Assembly (NCBI GenBank): GCA_022823165.1
Contig: JAJDXR010000081.1
Span: forward strand, 124,001-188,000
Direction of reading: 5' to 3'
Length of the DNA stretch: 64,000 nt
Source of the DNA: Anaerolineae bacterium
GTDB lineage: Bacteria; Chloroflexota; Anaerolineae; Aggregatilineales; Phototrophicaceae
Part shown: one piece after another, positions 17,902 to 26,560 of the stretch
Numbering within the stretch: position 1 is the stretch's first letter
Layout of the letters: each line of letters opens with the position of its first letter
Made by a program: the position numbers and the translations under genes
Notes under the pieces: model-generated
Databases searched by the model: none
Told to the model about the DNA's origin: nothing
What the model saw: the letters and a program-made list of their open reading frames with translations, nothing else

Positions 17902-18762
17902 ATGTTGTTAAACATGCGAGATCTGCTGGCGGTGGCGCGGGAAAACCGCTTTGCCGTGCCGGCCTATAATATCAGCAGCAACATGCTGCTTAGCGGCGCC
18001 ATTGAAGCGGCGCAAGAGGCTCAGGCGCCGGTTATCATCGCCATCCACCCCGACGAGCTGGCTTTCGTTGGCACGGCTTTCGTGGCGATGGCGCTGGAAA
18101 TGGCTCATGACGCCAGCGTACCAGTCGTTATTCATCTCGATCATGGTTCATCGCTGGAGCAAGTGATGACGGCTATACGGGCTGGCTTCACCTCAGTTAT
18201 GATGGACAAATCCATGCTGCCGCTCCCGGACAACATTGCCGCCTGCCGGGAAATCACTGAGTTGGCGCATGCGATAAATGTGTCGGTTGAGGGCGAGTTA
18301 GGCACAATCGGCGAGCTTGATGAAGAAGCCGAAGCCGGCGCTGACGAGGTCATCTTCGTCGACCCCGACCAGGTTAAGCAATTCGTTGACGCGACCCATG
18401 TCGACACGCTGGCTGTGGCGATCGGAACCTCGCACGGTTTGTATCCCAAAGACATGAAGCCGGAAATTCGCCTGGACTTGCTCAAAGAGATTAGCGACGG
18501 GGTGGCGATACCGCTGGTGCTGCACGGCGGCTCGGGCAATCCCGACGCGGAGATCGCGCAGGCAGTCGAGTTGGGCATCTGCAAAATCAATATCTCTGCG
18601 GATATGAAGAGCGCCTTCTATCGCAAGGCGCGCGAAGTCCTGCAGAATCCGATCTTGCGCGAGCCGAGCAGCATTTATCCCGAATGCATCGACGCTATGA
18701 AGGTCGTCTGCCGCCAAAAGTTTGACCTGTTCAAGACGACCGGCAAAGCCGCGCTGTATTGA
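17902..18762 (+). CDS. Class II ketose-bisphosphate aldolase (Fba/GatY type)
   Basis: 286 aa, zinc-dependent TIM-barrel aldolase that cleaves fructose- or tagatose-1,6-bisphosphate. Zinc and phosphate motifs: IHLDHGSS, VEGELGTIG, IGTSHGLYP, LHGGSGNP and KINISADMK. The position 49 bp after the permeases and before a sugar kinase suggests catabolism of the imported sugar. Sequence does not separate fructose from tagatose specificity. Confidence 0.88.
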   Translation: MLLNMRDLLAVARENRFAVPAYNISSNMLLSGAIEAAQEAQAPVIIAIHPDELAFVGTAFVAMALEMAHDASVPVVIHLDHGSSLEQVMTAIRAGFTSVMMDKSMLPLPDNIAACREITELAHAINVSVEGELGTIGELDEEAEAGADEVIFVDPDQVKQFVDATHVDTLAVAIGTSHGLYPKDMKPEIRLDLLKEISDGVAIPLVLHGGSGNPDAEIAQAVELGICKINISADMKSAFYRKAREVLQNPILREPSSIYPECIDAMKVVCRQKFDLFKTTGKAALY

Positions 18763-18829
18763 TTAACTTGCGCGTGTCATCCGCTACTAATCACAACCTG
18801 ACCGAGCAGACGTCCGCGGGATACCGGCA

Positions 18830-20014
18830 GTGAGCGAGAGAATCGCCCTCGGCTTCTGCAACAACGTCGATTATGAGATCGTCTGGGACGCCGCGGTTCT
18901 GGAATATCTGCTAAGCCACTATCAGATACGGGCGGACGAACCTGATATTCAGATCAGGATAGAATCCGAACGCGATCTCGTCGTGTCGATTCTAGGATTT
19001 ATGCAGACAGGCCAAGGCGGCGAGCGCTTCGTAGGCGGCTCGCATATCCTTGAGCGATTTGCCTCTCGATTTGAGAAGAAGGTCACGCTGGGCGGCACAT
19101 CGGTACGCGCCGCCATCGCCATGCGCAAACTTGGTCATCGTTCGGCGCTGCATCTGATCACCCAGAACGATCAGGTACGCCGTCTCATCCCGCCGGACAG
19201 TCCCTATGTTTGCAGCAACGAGCGCGACAGCATCTTTCCGCATTTGATCCTGCAATTCGACGCGGACGACCGAGTGAAAGCGGGCGAAATCGACATAGGC
19301 GCGAGCCGGCCAAACCGCCTCATCTACCATTGCAACGCTGACAGACTGGCAATGCGGATCTCGCCTGACTTCGCCGATTTGATTGCCGATGCGCAAGTGC
19401 TGCTGGTGTCCGGCTTCAACGCCATGCAAAACAAAGCGCTTCTGCTTCAACGCTTGAGCGAAGTCATGCAATTGCTGAAGCGCTTGCCAGGGGACGCTAC
19501 CGTCTTTCTGGAGGATGGCGGCTACCATGAGCCGTCGTTTCGCGGACTGATTTACGGGACTCTGGGCAGCAGAATCGACGTATACAGCATGAACGAAGAT
19601 GAGTTGCAGTCACACCTGGGGCGCGAGATAGCGCTGGACGATGCGACTCAAGTGCGCCAGGCGCTGCACGAATTGCACGAAGTCCTTCCGGCCGCGACCC
19701 TTGTTCTGCACACGCGGCATTGGGCGCTCGCGCATGGAAAAGGCGCCAGCCGCTATGCCGCCGCGCTGCGGGCGGGTGTTACGATGGCGACGGCGCGTTT
19801 TCGCTACGGCGACGATTTTACGCGCGCGGACTACGCCGACATCGCGAACAGGGCGCCCAACGCGGTCGGGGCCGAATTTGCCGGCAAGTTCAATGCAACT
19901 GCGGGCGATAGCGCGGTCTGTGTGCCGGTGGCGGACGTAGAGCAGGCGAAAGCCACTACGATTGGTCTGGGCGACGCCTTTGTCGGCGGATTTCTGCCGG
20001 CGCTGCTTGCTTAG
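18830..20014 (+). CDS. ADP-dependent-type phosphofructokinase/glucokinase family sugar kinase
   Basis: 394 aa, ribokinase fold. N-terminal LGFCNNVDYEI resembles the substrate strand of ADP-dependent glucokinase/phosphofructokinase (PF04587). GGTSVRAAIAMRKLG is the sugar/nucleotide loop and TTIGLGDAFVGGF carries the catalytic-base Asp; GLGD is closer to the ADP-dependent kinases than to the GAGD of PfkB. YSMNEDEL matches the NExE-like region of the family. The likely role is phosphorylation of the sugar or sugar phosphate used by the adjacent aldolase. GTG or ATP-dependent alternatives cannot be excluded; nucleotide specificity is an inference. Confidence 0.6.
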   Translation: MSERIALGFCNNVDYEIVWDAAVLEYLLSHYQIRADEPDIQIRIESERDLVVSILGFMQTGQGGERFVGGSHILERFASRFEKKVTLGGTSVRAAIAMRKLGHRSALHLITQNDQVRRLIPPDSPYVCSNERDSIFPHLILQFDADDRVKAGEIDIGASRPNRLIYHCNADRLAMRISPDFADLIADAQVLLVSGFNAMQNKALLLQRLSEVMQLLKRLPGDATVFLEDGGYHEPSFRGLIYGTLGSRIDVYSMNEDELQSHLGREIALDDATQVRQALHELHEVLPAATLVLHTRHWALAHGKGASRYAAALRAGVTMATARFRYGDDFTRADYADIANRAPNAVGAEFAGKFNATAGDSAVCVPVADVEQAKATTIGLGDAFVGGFLPALLA

Positions 20015-20026
20015 CCGGCCGCCGCC

Positions 20027-21895
20027 TTAGAGATTCCGCCCCCGCTTGCGGACATCGCCGACTCGCTGCGTGACGCCCAGCGAATCAAGATGCTCCAGGA
20101 CAGCGATGGCGTATTTGCGCGATGTGCCGAACTTGTCGCGCAGCGTCTTGGCATCGATTTCATTGAACTCGCTGATATGCCGGCGAATCTCGCTGACGAG
20201 CCGGTCGTAGCTGTCGGCGGCGAAGGCGATGCTGTCGTTTACTCTGACAAGCCGGCGCAGATCACCCAGCGCGCGCACGATATTTTCACCGGCGATGTCA
20301 TTCAAGGCGGCGATGGCGGGCGGCGAATACGGGTCGGCCAACAGGGCTTGCAGCGCGCGTTCGGCTTTCTCATTCTGCTCGCGCGAAAACTCAATGCTGT
20401 GGTCGGCCAAGCGGACGAAGTTGCGCTCCAAAATCAGCTGATCTTCGTTCGCGATCAACATATCCAGCAAACCCAGCTTGACATTGAGGCGGCTGCGCAA
20501 TTCCGGGCGCGGCATACCCAGCCGCAAGGGATTGTCGCGGTGATAATTTCTCAGGTCAGTGTAGGCAGCCTGCGCCAGTCGCCCCCAGGATTCTGCCGCC
20601 CAGTAGCGCTCTTCACCGAGGTGGCGAATCAGACCTTGGCTTAATGCTTCGTCCAGGGCTTCCGATAACTCCTCATCAGCGTAGCCAAGCGTCTTCTGCA
20701 AGTCGCGCAGGCTTTTTGGCGCATCGGCTTGGGCGGCCAGCGCCAGGCGTTCAGCGGGTGTGCCGCTGGCGCGTAATTCGAGCTCGTCGATGACATGCGC
20801 TTGAAATCGCTTGAGGCGGCGGCCCGGCTGAGCGTTAATGATGACACCGCCGCCGATTGTCTCGGCCGGCGACGGATAGCGCAAGATGAAGCGGTCACCG
20901 CGGGAGAGCGGCATGGGCGACCGCAGGCGCAGTTGCAGCCAGCCGCGCGCGCCGGGCGCCAAGGCGTCTGTTTCAAGCAGGCGCGCATTGGCGAGCGACT
21001 CGGCAGCGCCGCTAAATACCTTGACTTGAGCATTGTGCGCCAGCGGACGCGATACTTCGCTCAGTTGCGTGAAGTGGGCATCCGCCAGCAAAGTGGGTTG
21101 AAGTTGGCCCGGGTAGGCCAATACATCGCCGCGTTGTATCTCGCTGCTGTTGATGCCGGCGATATTCACCGCTACCCGGCTGCCGGGCGCAACTGTATCA
21201 ACGCGGCGCCGATAGCTTTGCAATCCGCGAATACGTCCGGTCTTGCCCGAGGGCTGTATCTCAATGCTGTCGCCGATGGACAGCGAGCCGCCAGACAAGG
21301 CGCCGGTGATCACAGCGCCAAAGCCGCTGACGACGAAGGCGCGGTCTATTGGCAAGCGCGGCTGATGATAGTTGGCGCGCTGAGGTATCTCGGCCAAGAC
21401 ATGCTTCAGCCTTTTGAGCAGGTTGTTAATGCCCGCGCCGGTATGCGCGGAAACCGCTACCAGCGGCAAATCATCAAGATTCCATTGAGACAGCAAGTCT
21501 CCAATCTCGAGCTCGACCAATTCGAGCCATTCGGGGTCGTCGATCAGGTCGACTTTGGTCAGAACGATGATGATATTAGTAATATCGAGCAACTGGAGGA
21601 TCGCCAGATGCTCGCGGGTTTGCGGCATGATGCCTTCGTCAGCGGCGATGACAAGTAGGGCGGCGTCAATCCCGCCGACGCCGGCCAGCATATTCTCGAT
21701 GAAATCGCGATGCCCGGGAACATCCACGATGCCGATAGTGTCGCCATTCGGCAGGTCTATCCAGGCGAAACCGAGGTCAATAGTCATATTGCGGGCTTGC
21801 TCTTCGGCGAGCCGGTCCGGGTTGATGCCGCTCAGTTTTTCAACGAGTGTGGATTTGCCGTGGTCAACGTGCCCGGCCGTTCCGATTATACGCAT
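20027..21895 (-). CDS. selB: Selenocysteine-specific elongation factor
   Basis: 622 aa; GTPase that delivers Sec-tRNA to UGA codons with a SECIS element. GTPase motifs: GHVDHGKST (G1), DVPGHRDF (G3), LTKVDL (G4 as TKxD, usual in SelB). EF-Tu-like beta domains follow to about residue 340. The C-terminal third contains winged-helix repeats (for example IDAKTLRDKFGTSRKYAIAVLEHLD), which bind SECIS RNA. ATG 21895 is preferred over the TTG three bases upstream. The gene begins 3 nt after the stop of the coiled-coil gene, suggesting coupling. selA, selC and selD are not in the window. Confidence 0.92.
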   Translation of the reverse strand: MRIIGTAGHVDHGKSTLVEKLSGINPDRLAEEQARNMTIDLGFAWIDLPNGDTIGIVDVPGHRDFIENMLAGVGGIDAALLVIAADEGIMPQTREHLAILQLLDITNIIIVLTKVDLIDDPEWLELVELEIGDLLSQWNLDDLPLVAVSAHTGAGINNLLKRLKHVLAEIPQRANYHQPRLPIDRAFVVSGFGAVITGALSGGSLSIGDSIEIQPSGKTGRIRGLQSYRRRVDTVAPGSRVAVNIAGINSSEIQRGDVLAYPGQLQPTLLADAHFTQLSEVSRPLAHNAQVKVFSGAAESLANARLLETDALAPGARGWLQLRLRSPMPLSRGDRFILRYPSPAETIGGGVIINAQPGRRLKRFQAHVIDELELRASGTPAERLALAAQADAPKSLRDLQKTLGYADEELSEALDEALSQGLIRHLGEERYWAAESWGRLAQAAYTDLRNYHRDNPLRLGMPRPELRSRLNVKLGLLDMLIANEDQLILERNFVRLADHSIEFSREQNEKAERALQALLADPYSPPAIAALNDIAGENIVRALGDLRRLVRVNDSIAFAADSYDRLVSEIRRHISEFNEIDAKTLRDKFGTSRKYAIAVLEHLDSLGVTQRVGDVRKRGRNL

Positions 21896-21898
21896 CAA

Positions 21899-23122
21899 CT
21901 AGCCGCTGCTGAAGCGCCCGGCTGGCTGGCGGATATTGGCTAGCGCTTGGTCAGCCGCGTCGAGCACATCGTATTCAAGCAGCATGGCCTGATACCGCTC
22001 GCGGTAGAGTTCGGCGCGGGCCCGCTCCAGCAGCCAAAGGCGTTCGATATTGCTCTGCAAGGCCGGCACCAACTGCTCGACGCCGTCAATGCGCTTGATA
22101 AAGATTTCGAATTCTCTGTCGTGATTGCGCCAGACTTCGTCGCTGGAAAGCGTCAACTGCTTCCAGCGTTTCTGGTCGTCGTCGCGCCAATCGTTCCATT
22201 CTTCACGGAATCGTTCCTCGCTGAGGCGCTGCAATTCCGAGGCTTCGCTTATGCGCCGCTCGAGCCGATCACCGATGCGGTTGAAGTCATCAATAATGCG
22301 CTTCATTTCGCGATAGGCTTGCGCCCAAACTTCGAAGCGCTCGATATTCTTCTGCAATTCCTCATCGTGGACGCTGAAGCGCTTGGTCAGATCCAGCAAT
22401 TGTTGGTCGCGCTGCTGGACTAGCAATTGCTGCTGGTCAATGAATTGCTGAATTTGGTCACGCCGTTCTCGGTCGACATTGTTGAAATCCTGGATGCGCC
22501 GCTCGTTGCGGACCGCCAAGCCTTCCAGCAAAGCCAGCTTGGGCTGAATGCCGTCGACAGACTTTTTGTACTCTGGCAGCTCGGTCTCAATCTCAGCCAG
22601 GCGCCGCGCGTCGGAACGGCGCTGCTCCTCGAGGAAGGTCAAACGGCGGTCGGGACCTTCCAATTTCTTGCTGATGTCGTCAATCTCCTGGTTAAGCAGG
22701 CGCATGGCGTTGGTCAGGCGATCGCCCTCAGTCTGCAAGTCGCTGAAATTGGCGAGTTGACGCTCCAGCCGCTCCGCCTTGTCAGACACCTCGCGTATGG
22801 CGCGCTGAAAGTTCTCTCGCTGCAGCTCGATGCGGCGCTCCGCCTCGCGCTCGGCGGTGAGTCGCCGCGCCTCGACATTTTCCAGCATTTGCTCGGCTTC
22901 TTGCCGCATGTTTTCAATGATGTCTTTTTCTTTGGTCGCCGGCATGGACTCCTGCTTGATCATAATCTGATCGGACTCCACGCTGTTGACACGGCGCTTA
23001 ACAGCGTCAAGCGTGTCAGTTTGCAGCGCCAGGCGTTCTTCCAGCGTGGCGATTAGCGCCTTGTCTCGGCGCCGTTCTTCGTCCAGCCATTCGATCATGC
23101 TGGCGATTTGGTTGATCTCCAC
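21899..23122 (-). CDS. Long coiled-coil protein of unknown function
   Basis: 407 aa from GTG 23122 (GGAG 8 nt upstream); ATG 23158 in the same frame is possible but has no Shine-Dalgarno sequence. Almost the whole protein is charged heptad-rich helix (EERRRDKALIATLEERL, RREAERRIELQRENFQRAI-like stretches, QQLLVQQRDQQLLDLTKRF). No signal peptide, membrane segment or catalytic motif is visible. It ends 3 nt before selB, probably in one transcript. Coiled-coil proteins may give misleading matches to SMC or myosin. Function unknown. Confidence 0.75.
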   Translation of the reverse strand: MEINQIASMIEWLDEERRRDKALIATLEERLALQTDTLDAVKRRVNSVESDQIMIKQESMPATKEKDIIENMRQEAEQMLENVEARRLTAEREAERRIELQRENFQRAIREVSDKAERLERQLANFSDLQTEGDRLTNAMRLLNQEIDDISKKLEGPDRRLTFLEEQRRSDARRLAEIETELPEYKKSVDGIQPKLALLEGLAVRNERRIQDFNNVDRERRDQIQQFIDQQQLLVQQRDQQLLDLTKRFSVHDEELQKNIERFEVWAQAYREMKRIIDDFNRIGDRLERRISEASELQRLSEERFREEWNDWRDDDQKRWKQLTLSSDEVWRNHDREFEIFIKRIDGVEQLVPALQSNIERLWLLERARAELYRERYQAMLLEYDVLDAADQALANIRQPAGRFSSG

Positions 23123-23283
23123 GACACTAGCTCCGAACGCCACCAAGGCATGGCTCATGTTACGGATTATCTAAAGTATAACACTTCGGCCCCAGGCATT
23201 CAAACGCGTCGACCCGAGGGTGTGTCTATCTTGGTGGATATTGCCTGAATGACGAGCTTGGCACAGGTTAATTCACCACAAAG

Positions 23284-23520
23284 GCACAGAAGTAAACGCA
23301 AGTAAGTCCTGCAACAGAATCGATGAAACATGGACAAACACAATAGGATCGAAAACTGTAGGGGCGTTTGACCTGCTGTGTCTACGCGCAGCGTTGAAAC
23401 GCCCGATAATCGCCGCATGAGCAACATCGGCGAGCAGGAGGCTTTTCCGACGCGCGGCTCAGCGAGCCGCCCCTAATGACTTCGTTTTGTTGCAGGACTT
23501 ACTTGGAACTACTTCTGTGC
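23284..23520. repeat. MITE-like element with 33-bp imperfect terminal inverted repeats
   Basis: 23284-23316 and the reverse complement of 23488-23520 agree at 29 of 33 positions, including an uninterrupted 18-bp core CAAGTAAGTCCTGCAACA. Weaker similarity continues outward (TTCACCAC on the left, GGTGGTTAA on the right), so the full element may be about 23255-23545. It encloses the 43-nt palindrome at 23362. No transposase is encoded. It sits between the coiled-coil gene and the his promoter. Confidence 0.7.
23362..23404. repeat. 43-nt palindromic repeat, copy 1
   Basis: Starts GGGCGTTT and ends AAACGCCC, with inner GCTG/CAGC pairing. The reverse complement of 46017-46059 is identical except at two positions. 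Confidence 0.8.
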
Positions 23521-23575
23521 ACTCGGTGGTTAAAACATCCTGGCGCGATTGCCTTGCCCGATGCCAAGTCTTCTG

Positions 23576-23604
23576 TTGACAGGCCGGCGCTGGCGCTTTA
23601 TACT
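23576..23604 (+). promoter_or_regulatory. sigma-70 type promoter of the his operon
   Basis: TTGACA (23576-23581), 17-bp spacer, TATACT (23599-23604). The expected start near 23611 leaves about 20 nt before the leader peptide ATG. Confidence 0.85.
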
Positions 23605-23632
23605 GCTGCCATCATTGCTAAAGGCGGTTAAA

Positions 23633-23701
23633 ATGATGTGCCTGCGCCTTTTTCATCATCATCATCCAGCTATTCGGCCAAAGGCGATGCGCGGCGCTTA
23701 G
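23633..23701 (+). CDS. hisL: His operon leader peptide
   Basis: 22 codons from ATG 23633 (or ATG 23636) to TAG 23699-23701, with AAGGCGG 5 nt upstream. The peptide reads MMCLRLF, then four consecutive His codons (CAT at 23654-23665), then PAIRPKAMRGA. It lies 22 nt after the promoter start site and directly before an attenuator and hisH. Four tandem codons for the end product of the operon is the classical signature of ribosome-mediated attenuation. The gene symbol is by analogy to the enterobacterial leader. Confidence 0.88.
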   Translation: MMCLRLFHHHHPAIRPKAMRGA

Positions 23702-23755
23702 GGTTTTGCGTTACACCTCAAACCTTGCTGCCTCGCTGACAAGCGGGGTTTTTTT
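23700..23755 (+). terminator. His attenuator with competing antiterminator
   Basis: Terminator: AAACCTTGC (23720-23728) pairs with GCGGGGTTT (23743-23751), followed by further T residues. A smaller stem CCTCGCT/AGCGGGG (23731-23737/23742-23748) can form instead. Antiterminator: AGGGTTT (23700-23706) pairs with AAACCTT (23720-23726), using the terminator's left arm. Upstream, CGCCTTT (23645-23651) can pair with AAAGGCG (23680-23686) around the His codons as a pause hairpin. A ribosome at the leader stop would cover 23700-23706 and allow termination; one stalled on the His codons would leave it free. Confidence 0.85.
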
Positions 23756-23776
23756 CTTTATGACTTGGGAGAGATG

Positions 23777-24385
23777 ATGCTGGCGATTATCGACTACGGC
23801 GCCGGAAACCTGAGAAGCGTACTGCATGGCCTCAAGCATCTGGGCCTACGTGATATGCAGCTTGTTCAAAGTCCCGAGCAGTTGGTTGGAGCGAGCAAGA
23901 TTATATTGCCTGGCGTGGGGGCTTTTGGCGCCGGCATGGCGCAAATGCGCGCGCGGAAGCTGGTGGCGCCGCTAAAGGCGGCGCTGGCAGCCGGCATTCC
24001 CTATCTCGGCATCTGCGTCGGCATGCAGATGCTGTACGAAGTCGGTGAGGAAATGGGCGAGCATATCGGCATGGGCATCCTTGGCGGGCGGGTGCTGCGC
24101 TTTCCCAATTTCAGCGACCGCAAGGTGCCCCACATGGGCTGGAATCAACTGAACATTAGAGCGGAGTCCGCTTTGCTTGACGGGCTGGCCGAGCGCAGCT
24201 ACGCCTATTTCGTGCACAGCTATTATTGCGCGCCTTCGGATGATGATACAGTCATTAGCTCGGTCGACTACGGCATCGAATTCGCCGCGATCGTGCAGCA
24301 AGACAATATCTATGGCGTACAATTCCACCCCGAGAAAAGCCAAAGCACTGGCTTGCGAATACTGTCAAACTTCCTCAGTCTATAG
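23777..24385 (+). CDS. hisH: Imidazole glycerol phosphate synthase, glutaminase subunit
   Basis: 202 aa; releases ammonia from glutamine for HisF. Class I amidotransferase triad visible: Cys in GICVGMQ, and His and Glu in VQFHPEKS. ATG 23777 (MLAIIDYGAGNLRSV, standard N-terminus) has GGGAG 5 nt upstream; an ATG directly before it and a TTG at 23765 are less well spaced. First structural gene after the attenuator. Confidence 0.95.
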   Translation: MLAIIDYGAGNLRSVLHGLKHLGLRDMQLVQSPEQLVGASKIILPGVGAFGAGMAQMRARKLVAPLKAALAAGIPYLGICVGMQMLYEVGEEMGEHIGMGILGGRVLRFPNFSDRKVPHMGWNQLNIRAESALLDGLAERSYAYFVHSYYCAPSDDDTVISSVDYGIEFAAIVQQDNIYGVQFHPEKSQSTGLRILSNFLSL

Positions 24386-24393
24386 GAGCGGCT

Positions 24394-25116
24394 ATGCTTA
24401 TCTATCCGGCGATTGACCTGCTTGACGGAAAAGTGGTGCGGCTGCGCCAAGGCGACCCCCGGCAGCGTTCCGTATTCAGCGATGATCCGGTTGCGACCGC
24501 GCGGCATTGGCTTGATCGCGGCGCCGAATGGCTGCATCTGGTGAGTTTGGACGGAACCTTCGGCGCGGCGAACCGGAATATGGCGATCCTGGAAAAGGTG
24601 GCCCAGCTGGACGTTCATGTGCAATTCACTGGCGGTTTGCGCGATATGGCTGCTTTGCAGAGCGCCATAGACGCCGGCGCCAGCCGCCTGGTGATTGGCA
24701 CCATGGCGGTGAGAGACCCGGCCGCGGCCGCCGAAGCCATCGGGCGCTTTGGCGCGGAGACCGTCGCTGTGGCGCTGGACGCCAAGGAGGGCAAGGTGGC
24801 GACGCACGGCTGGAGCGAGCTCTCGCAGCAGACACCCGTTGAACTGGGAAAGCGCCTGCGCGAATTGGGCGCGACGCAGGCCTTGTACACGGATATCAGC
24901 CGCGACGGCGGCCTGGCGGGCGTGAACATCGCCGATACGGTGGCTCTGGCGCAGTCGACCGGCTTGCGAGTGATCGCATCCGGCGGGATCAGCACCTTGT
25001 CGGACATCAGCAAACTGGCGCGCAGCGGCGGGGTAGCCGGCGCGATTATCGGCATGGCGCTGTATCAGAAAACCTTCTCGCTTGAAGACGCGCTCAGCGC
25101 AGCCCGGGGAGCGTGA
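24394..25116 (+). CDS. hisA: ProFAR isomerase (HisA)
   Basis: 240 aa TIM barrel; isomerises ProFAR to PRFAR in histidine synthesis. Catalytic Asp residues are in [12 protein letters not shown] and [11 protein letters not shown]. Start ATG with AGGAGCGG 5 nt upstream and only 8 nt after hisH. TrpF activity (a PriA-type enzyme) is conceivable but not shown by sequence. Confidence 0.94.
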   Translation: MLIYPAIDLLDGKVVRLRQGDPRQRSVFSDDPVATARHWLDRGAEWLHLVSLDGTFGAANRNMAILEKVAQLDVHVQFTGGLRDMAALQSAIDAGASRLVIGTMAVRDPAAAAEAIGRFGAETVAVALDAKEGKVATHGWSELSQQTPVELGKRLRELGATQALYTDISRDGGLAGVNIADTVALAQSTGLRVIASGGISTLSDISKLARSGGVAGAIIGMALYQKTFSLEDALSAARGA

Positions 25117-25118
25117 AC

Positions 25119-25898
25119 ATGCTGGCAAAGCGGATCATACCCTGTCTTGACGTTATGAATGGCCGTGTGGTCAAAGGCGTCAATTTTGTCAACCTGCGCG
25201 ATGCCGGCGACCCGGTCGAGCAAGCGATTGTCTACGACCGCGAAGGCGCGGATGAGTTGATCTTTCTTGATATTACCGCTTCTCACGAAGCGCGGGCGAC
25301 CACGCTTGAGATGGCGCGGCGGGTGGCGGACAGCATCTTTATTCCCTACTGTGTTGGCGGGGGAATTCGAACCATTGATGACATTCGCGATACCTTGCTG
25401 GCGGGGGCTGATAAGGTGTCGATAAACAGCGCGGCGGTCAGAACGCCCGAATTAATTAGCGCTGGCGCCTGGGGCTTCGGCAGCCAGTGCATTGTGGTGG
25501 CGATTGATCCGCGCCGCATCGACGGCAAATGGGTGGTGCATATCAACGGCGGGCGCATTCCGACTGATAAAGAGGCGGAGCCCTGGGCGAAGGAAGTCGA
25601 AGACCGGGGCGCCGGCGAAATTCTGCTGACGAGTATGGACAAAGACGGCACGAAATCGGGCTACGATATCGACATGATTCTGGCAGTTTCCGAGGCGGTA
25701 TCAATACCCGTGATCGCCTCAGGCGGCGCGGGCAGCAAAGAACACTTCCGTGAAGTCCTGCAGGAAGGCAAAGCCGATGCCGCCCTGGCTGCGAGCCTGT
25801 TTCATTTCAATGAGCTGCGGCTGGGTGATCTCAAACAATATCTGCATGACGCCGATGTGCCAGTAAGACTCAATGGCTGGGAGAATGCCGATGCTTGA
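25119..25898 (+). CDS. hisF: Imidazole glycerol phosphate synthase, cyclase subunit
   Basis: 259 aa TIM barrel; uses ammonia from HisH to make IGP and AICAR. N-terminal [19 protein letters not shown] and [12 protein letters not shown] contain the catalytic Asp pair. ATG 25119 has GGGGAG 7 nt upstream; the GTG at 25113 overlaps the hisA stop but has poorer spacing. Confidence 0.95.
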   Translation: MLAKRIIPCLDVMNGRVVKGVNFVNLRDAGDPVEQAIVYDREGADELIFLDITASHEARATTLEMARRVADSIFIPYCVGGGIRTIDDIRDTLLAGADKVSINSAAVRTPELISAGAWGFGSQCIVVAIDPRRIDGKWVVHINGGRIPTDKEAEPWAKEVEDRGAGEILLTSMDKDGTKSGYDIDMILAVSEAVSIPVIASGGAGSKEHFREVLQEGKADAALAASLFHFNELRLGDLKQYLHDADVPVRLNGWENADA

Positions 25899-26250
25899 CA
25901 ACATGGAGGCGATTGAGCTGCTCGGCTGGGATGACCAGGGCTTGATGCCGGCGATCGTTCAGGATTCGACTACGCGCGATGTGCTGATGATGGCTTTCAT
26001 GAACGCCGAATCGCTGCGCCGAACGCTGGGCTTGGGCCAGGCGGTGTTTTGGAGCCGCAGCCGCCAGGAATTGTGGCATAAAGGCGCGACCTCGGGCAAT
26101 ACTCAGCGTGTGCTTGAGATTCGCGTTGACTGTGACTCGGACACGCTGCTGCTGCTGGTGGAGCCGGCTGGTCCAGCTTGTCATACACTCGAGACAAGCT
26201 GTTTCTTTCGTACACTGGATCAGTTTGGCGCCCAGCCCCGGCAATACTAA
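25891..26250 (+). CDS. hisI: Phosphoribosyl-AMP cyclohydrolase
   Basis: 119 aa; opens the purine ring of PR-AMP. Typical motifs: [30 protein letters not shown] and the zinc/Mg site around [11 protein letters not shown] and [13 protein letters not shown] 25891 overlaps hisF by 8 nt and has GGGAG at good spacing; the frame is open from 25873. The cyclohydrolase is separate from HisE, not fused as in enterobacteria. Confidence 0.93.
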   Translation: MLDNMEAIELLGWDDQGLMPAIVQDSTTRDVLMMAFMNAESLRRTLGLGQAVFWSRSRQELWHKGATSGNTQRVLEIRVDCDSDTLLLLVEPAGPACHTLETSCFFRTLDQFGAQPRQY

Positions 26251-26263
26251 TCAGGAGCGTACC

Positions 26264-26560
26264 ATGCTCGATGCTTTGGAAGCTGTCATCGCCGAGCGCC
26301 GGCGCAAGCCGGTCGCCGGCAGTTATACCTGCGAGCTTATCGCGGCGGGGCGGCCGAAAGTCGCCCAGAAGGTAGGCGAAGAGGCGGTCGAAGTCGTGAT
26401 TGCGGCGCTCAGCCAAGGGCGCGAAGAGCAGCTCAATGAATTGGCGGACCTGTTTTATCACACGCTGGTGCTGATGTCCGAGCTTGAGCTCTCGCTTGAC
26501 GATGTCCGCCAGCGCCTCAGCGAGCGCCATCAACCGGCGGCTGAGCGCTCCACCGGTTAG
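26264..26560 (+). CDS. hisE: Phosphoribosyl-ATP pyrophosphatase
   Basis: 98 aa, all-alpha MazG-like fold; converts PR-ATP to PR-AMP. KVAQKVGEEAVEVVIAAL holds the metal-binding acidic residues. ATG 26264 has AGGAG 6 nt upstream. Last gene of hisHAFIE; its 3' end overlaps the convergent gene by 4 bp. hisG, hisD, hisC and hisB are not in the window. Confidence 0.93.
   Translation: MLDALEAVIAERRRKPVAGSYTCELIAAGRPKVAQKVGEEAVEVVIAALSQGREEQLNELADLFYHTLVLMSELELSLDDVRQRLSERHQPAAERSTG

Noticed and set aside
20027..21895. Selenoprotein gene near selB
   Set aside because: I looked for a recognisable gene broken by an in-frame TGA with a hairpin after it and saw none in the window.
23200..23427. 75-codon minus-strand frame upstream of the his promoter
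   Set aside because: It lies across the inverted-repeat element and reads the palindrome; no protein features.
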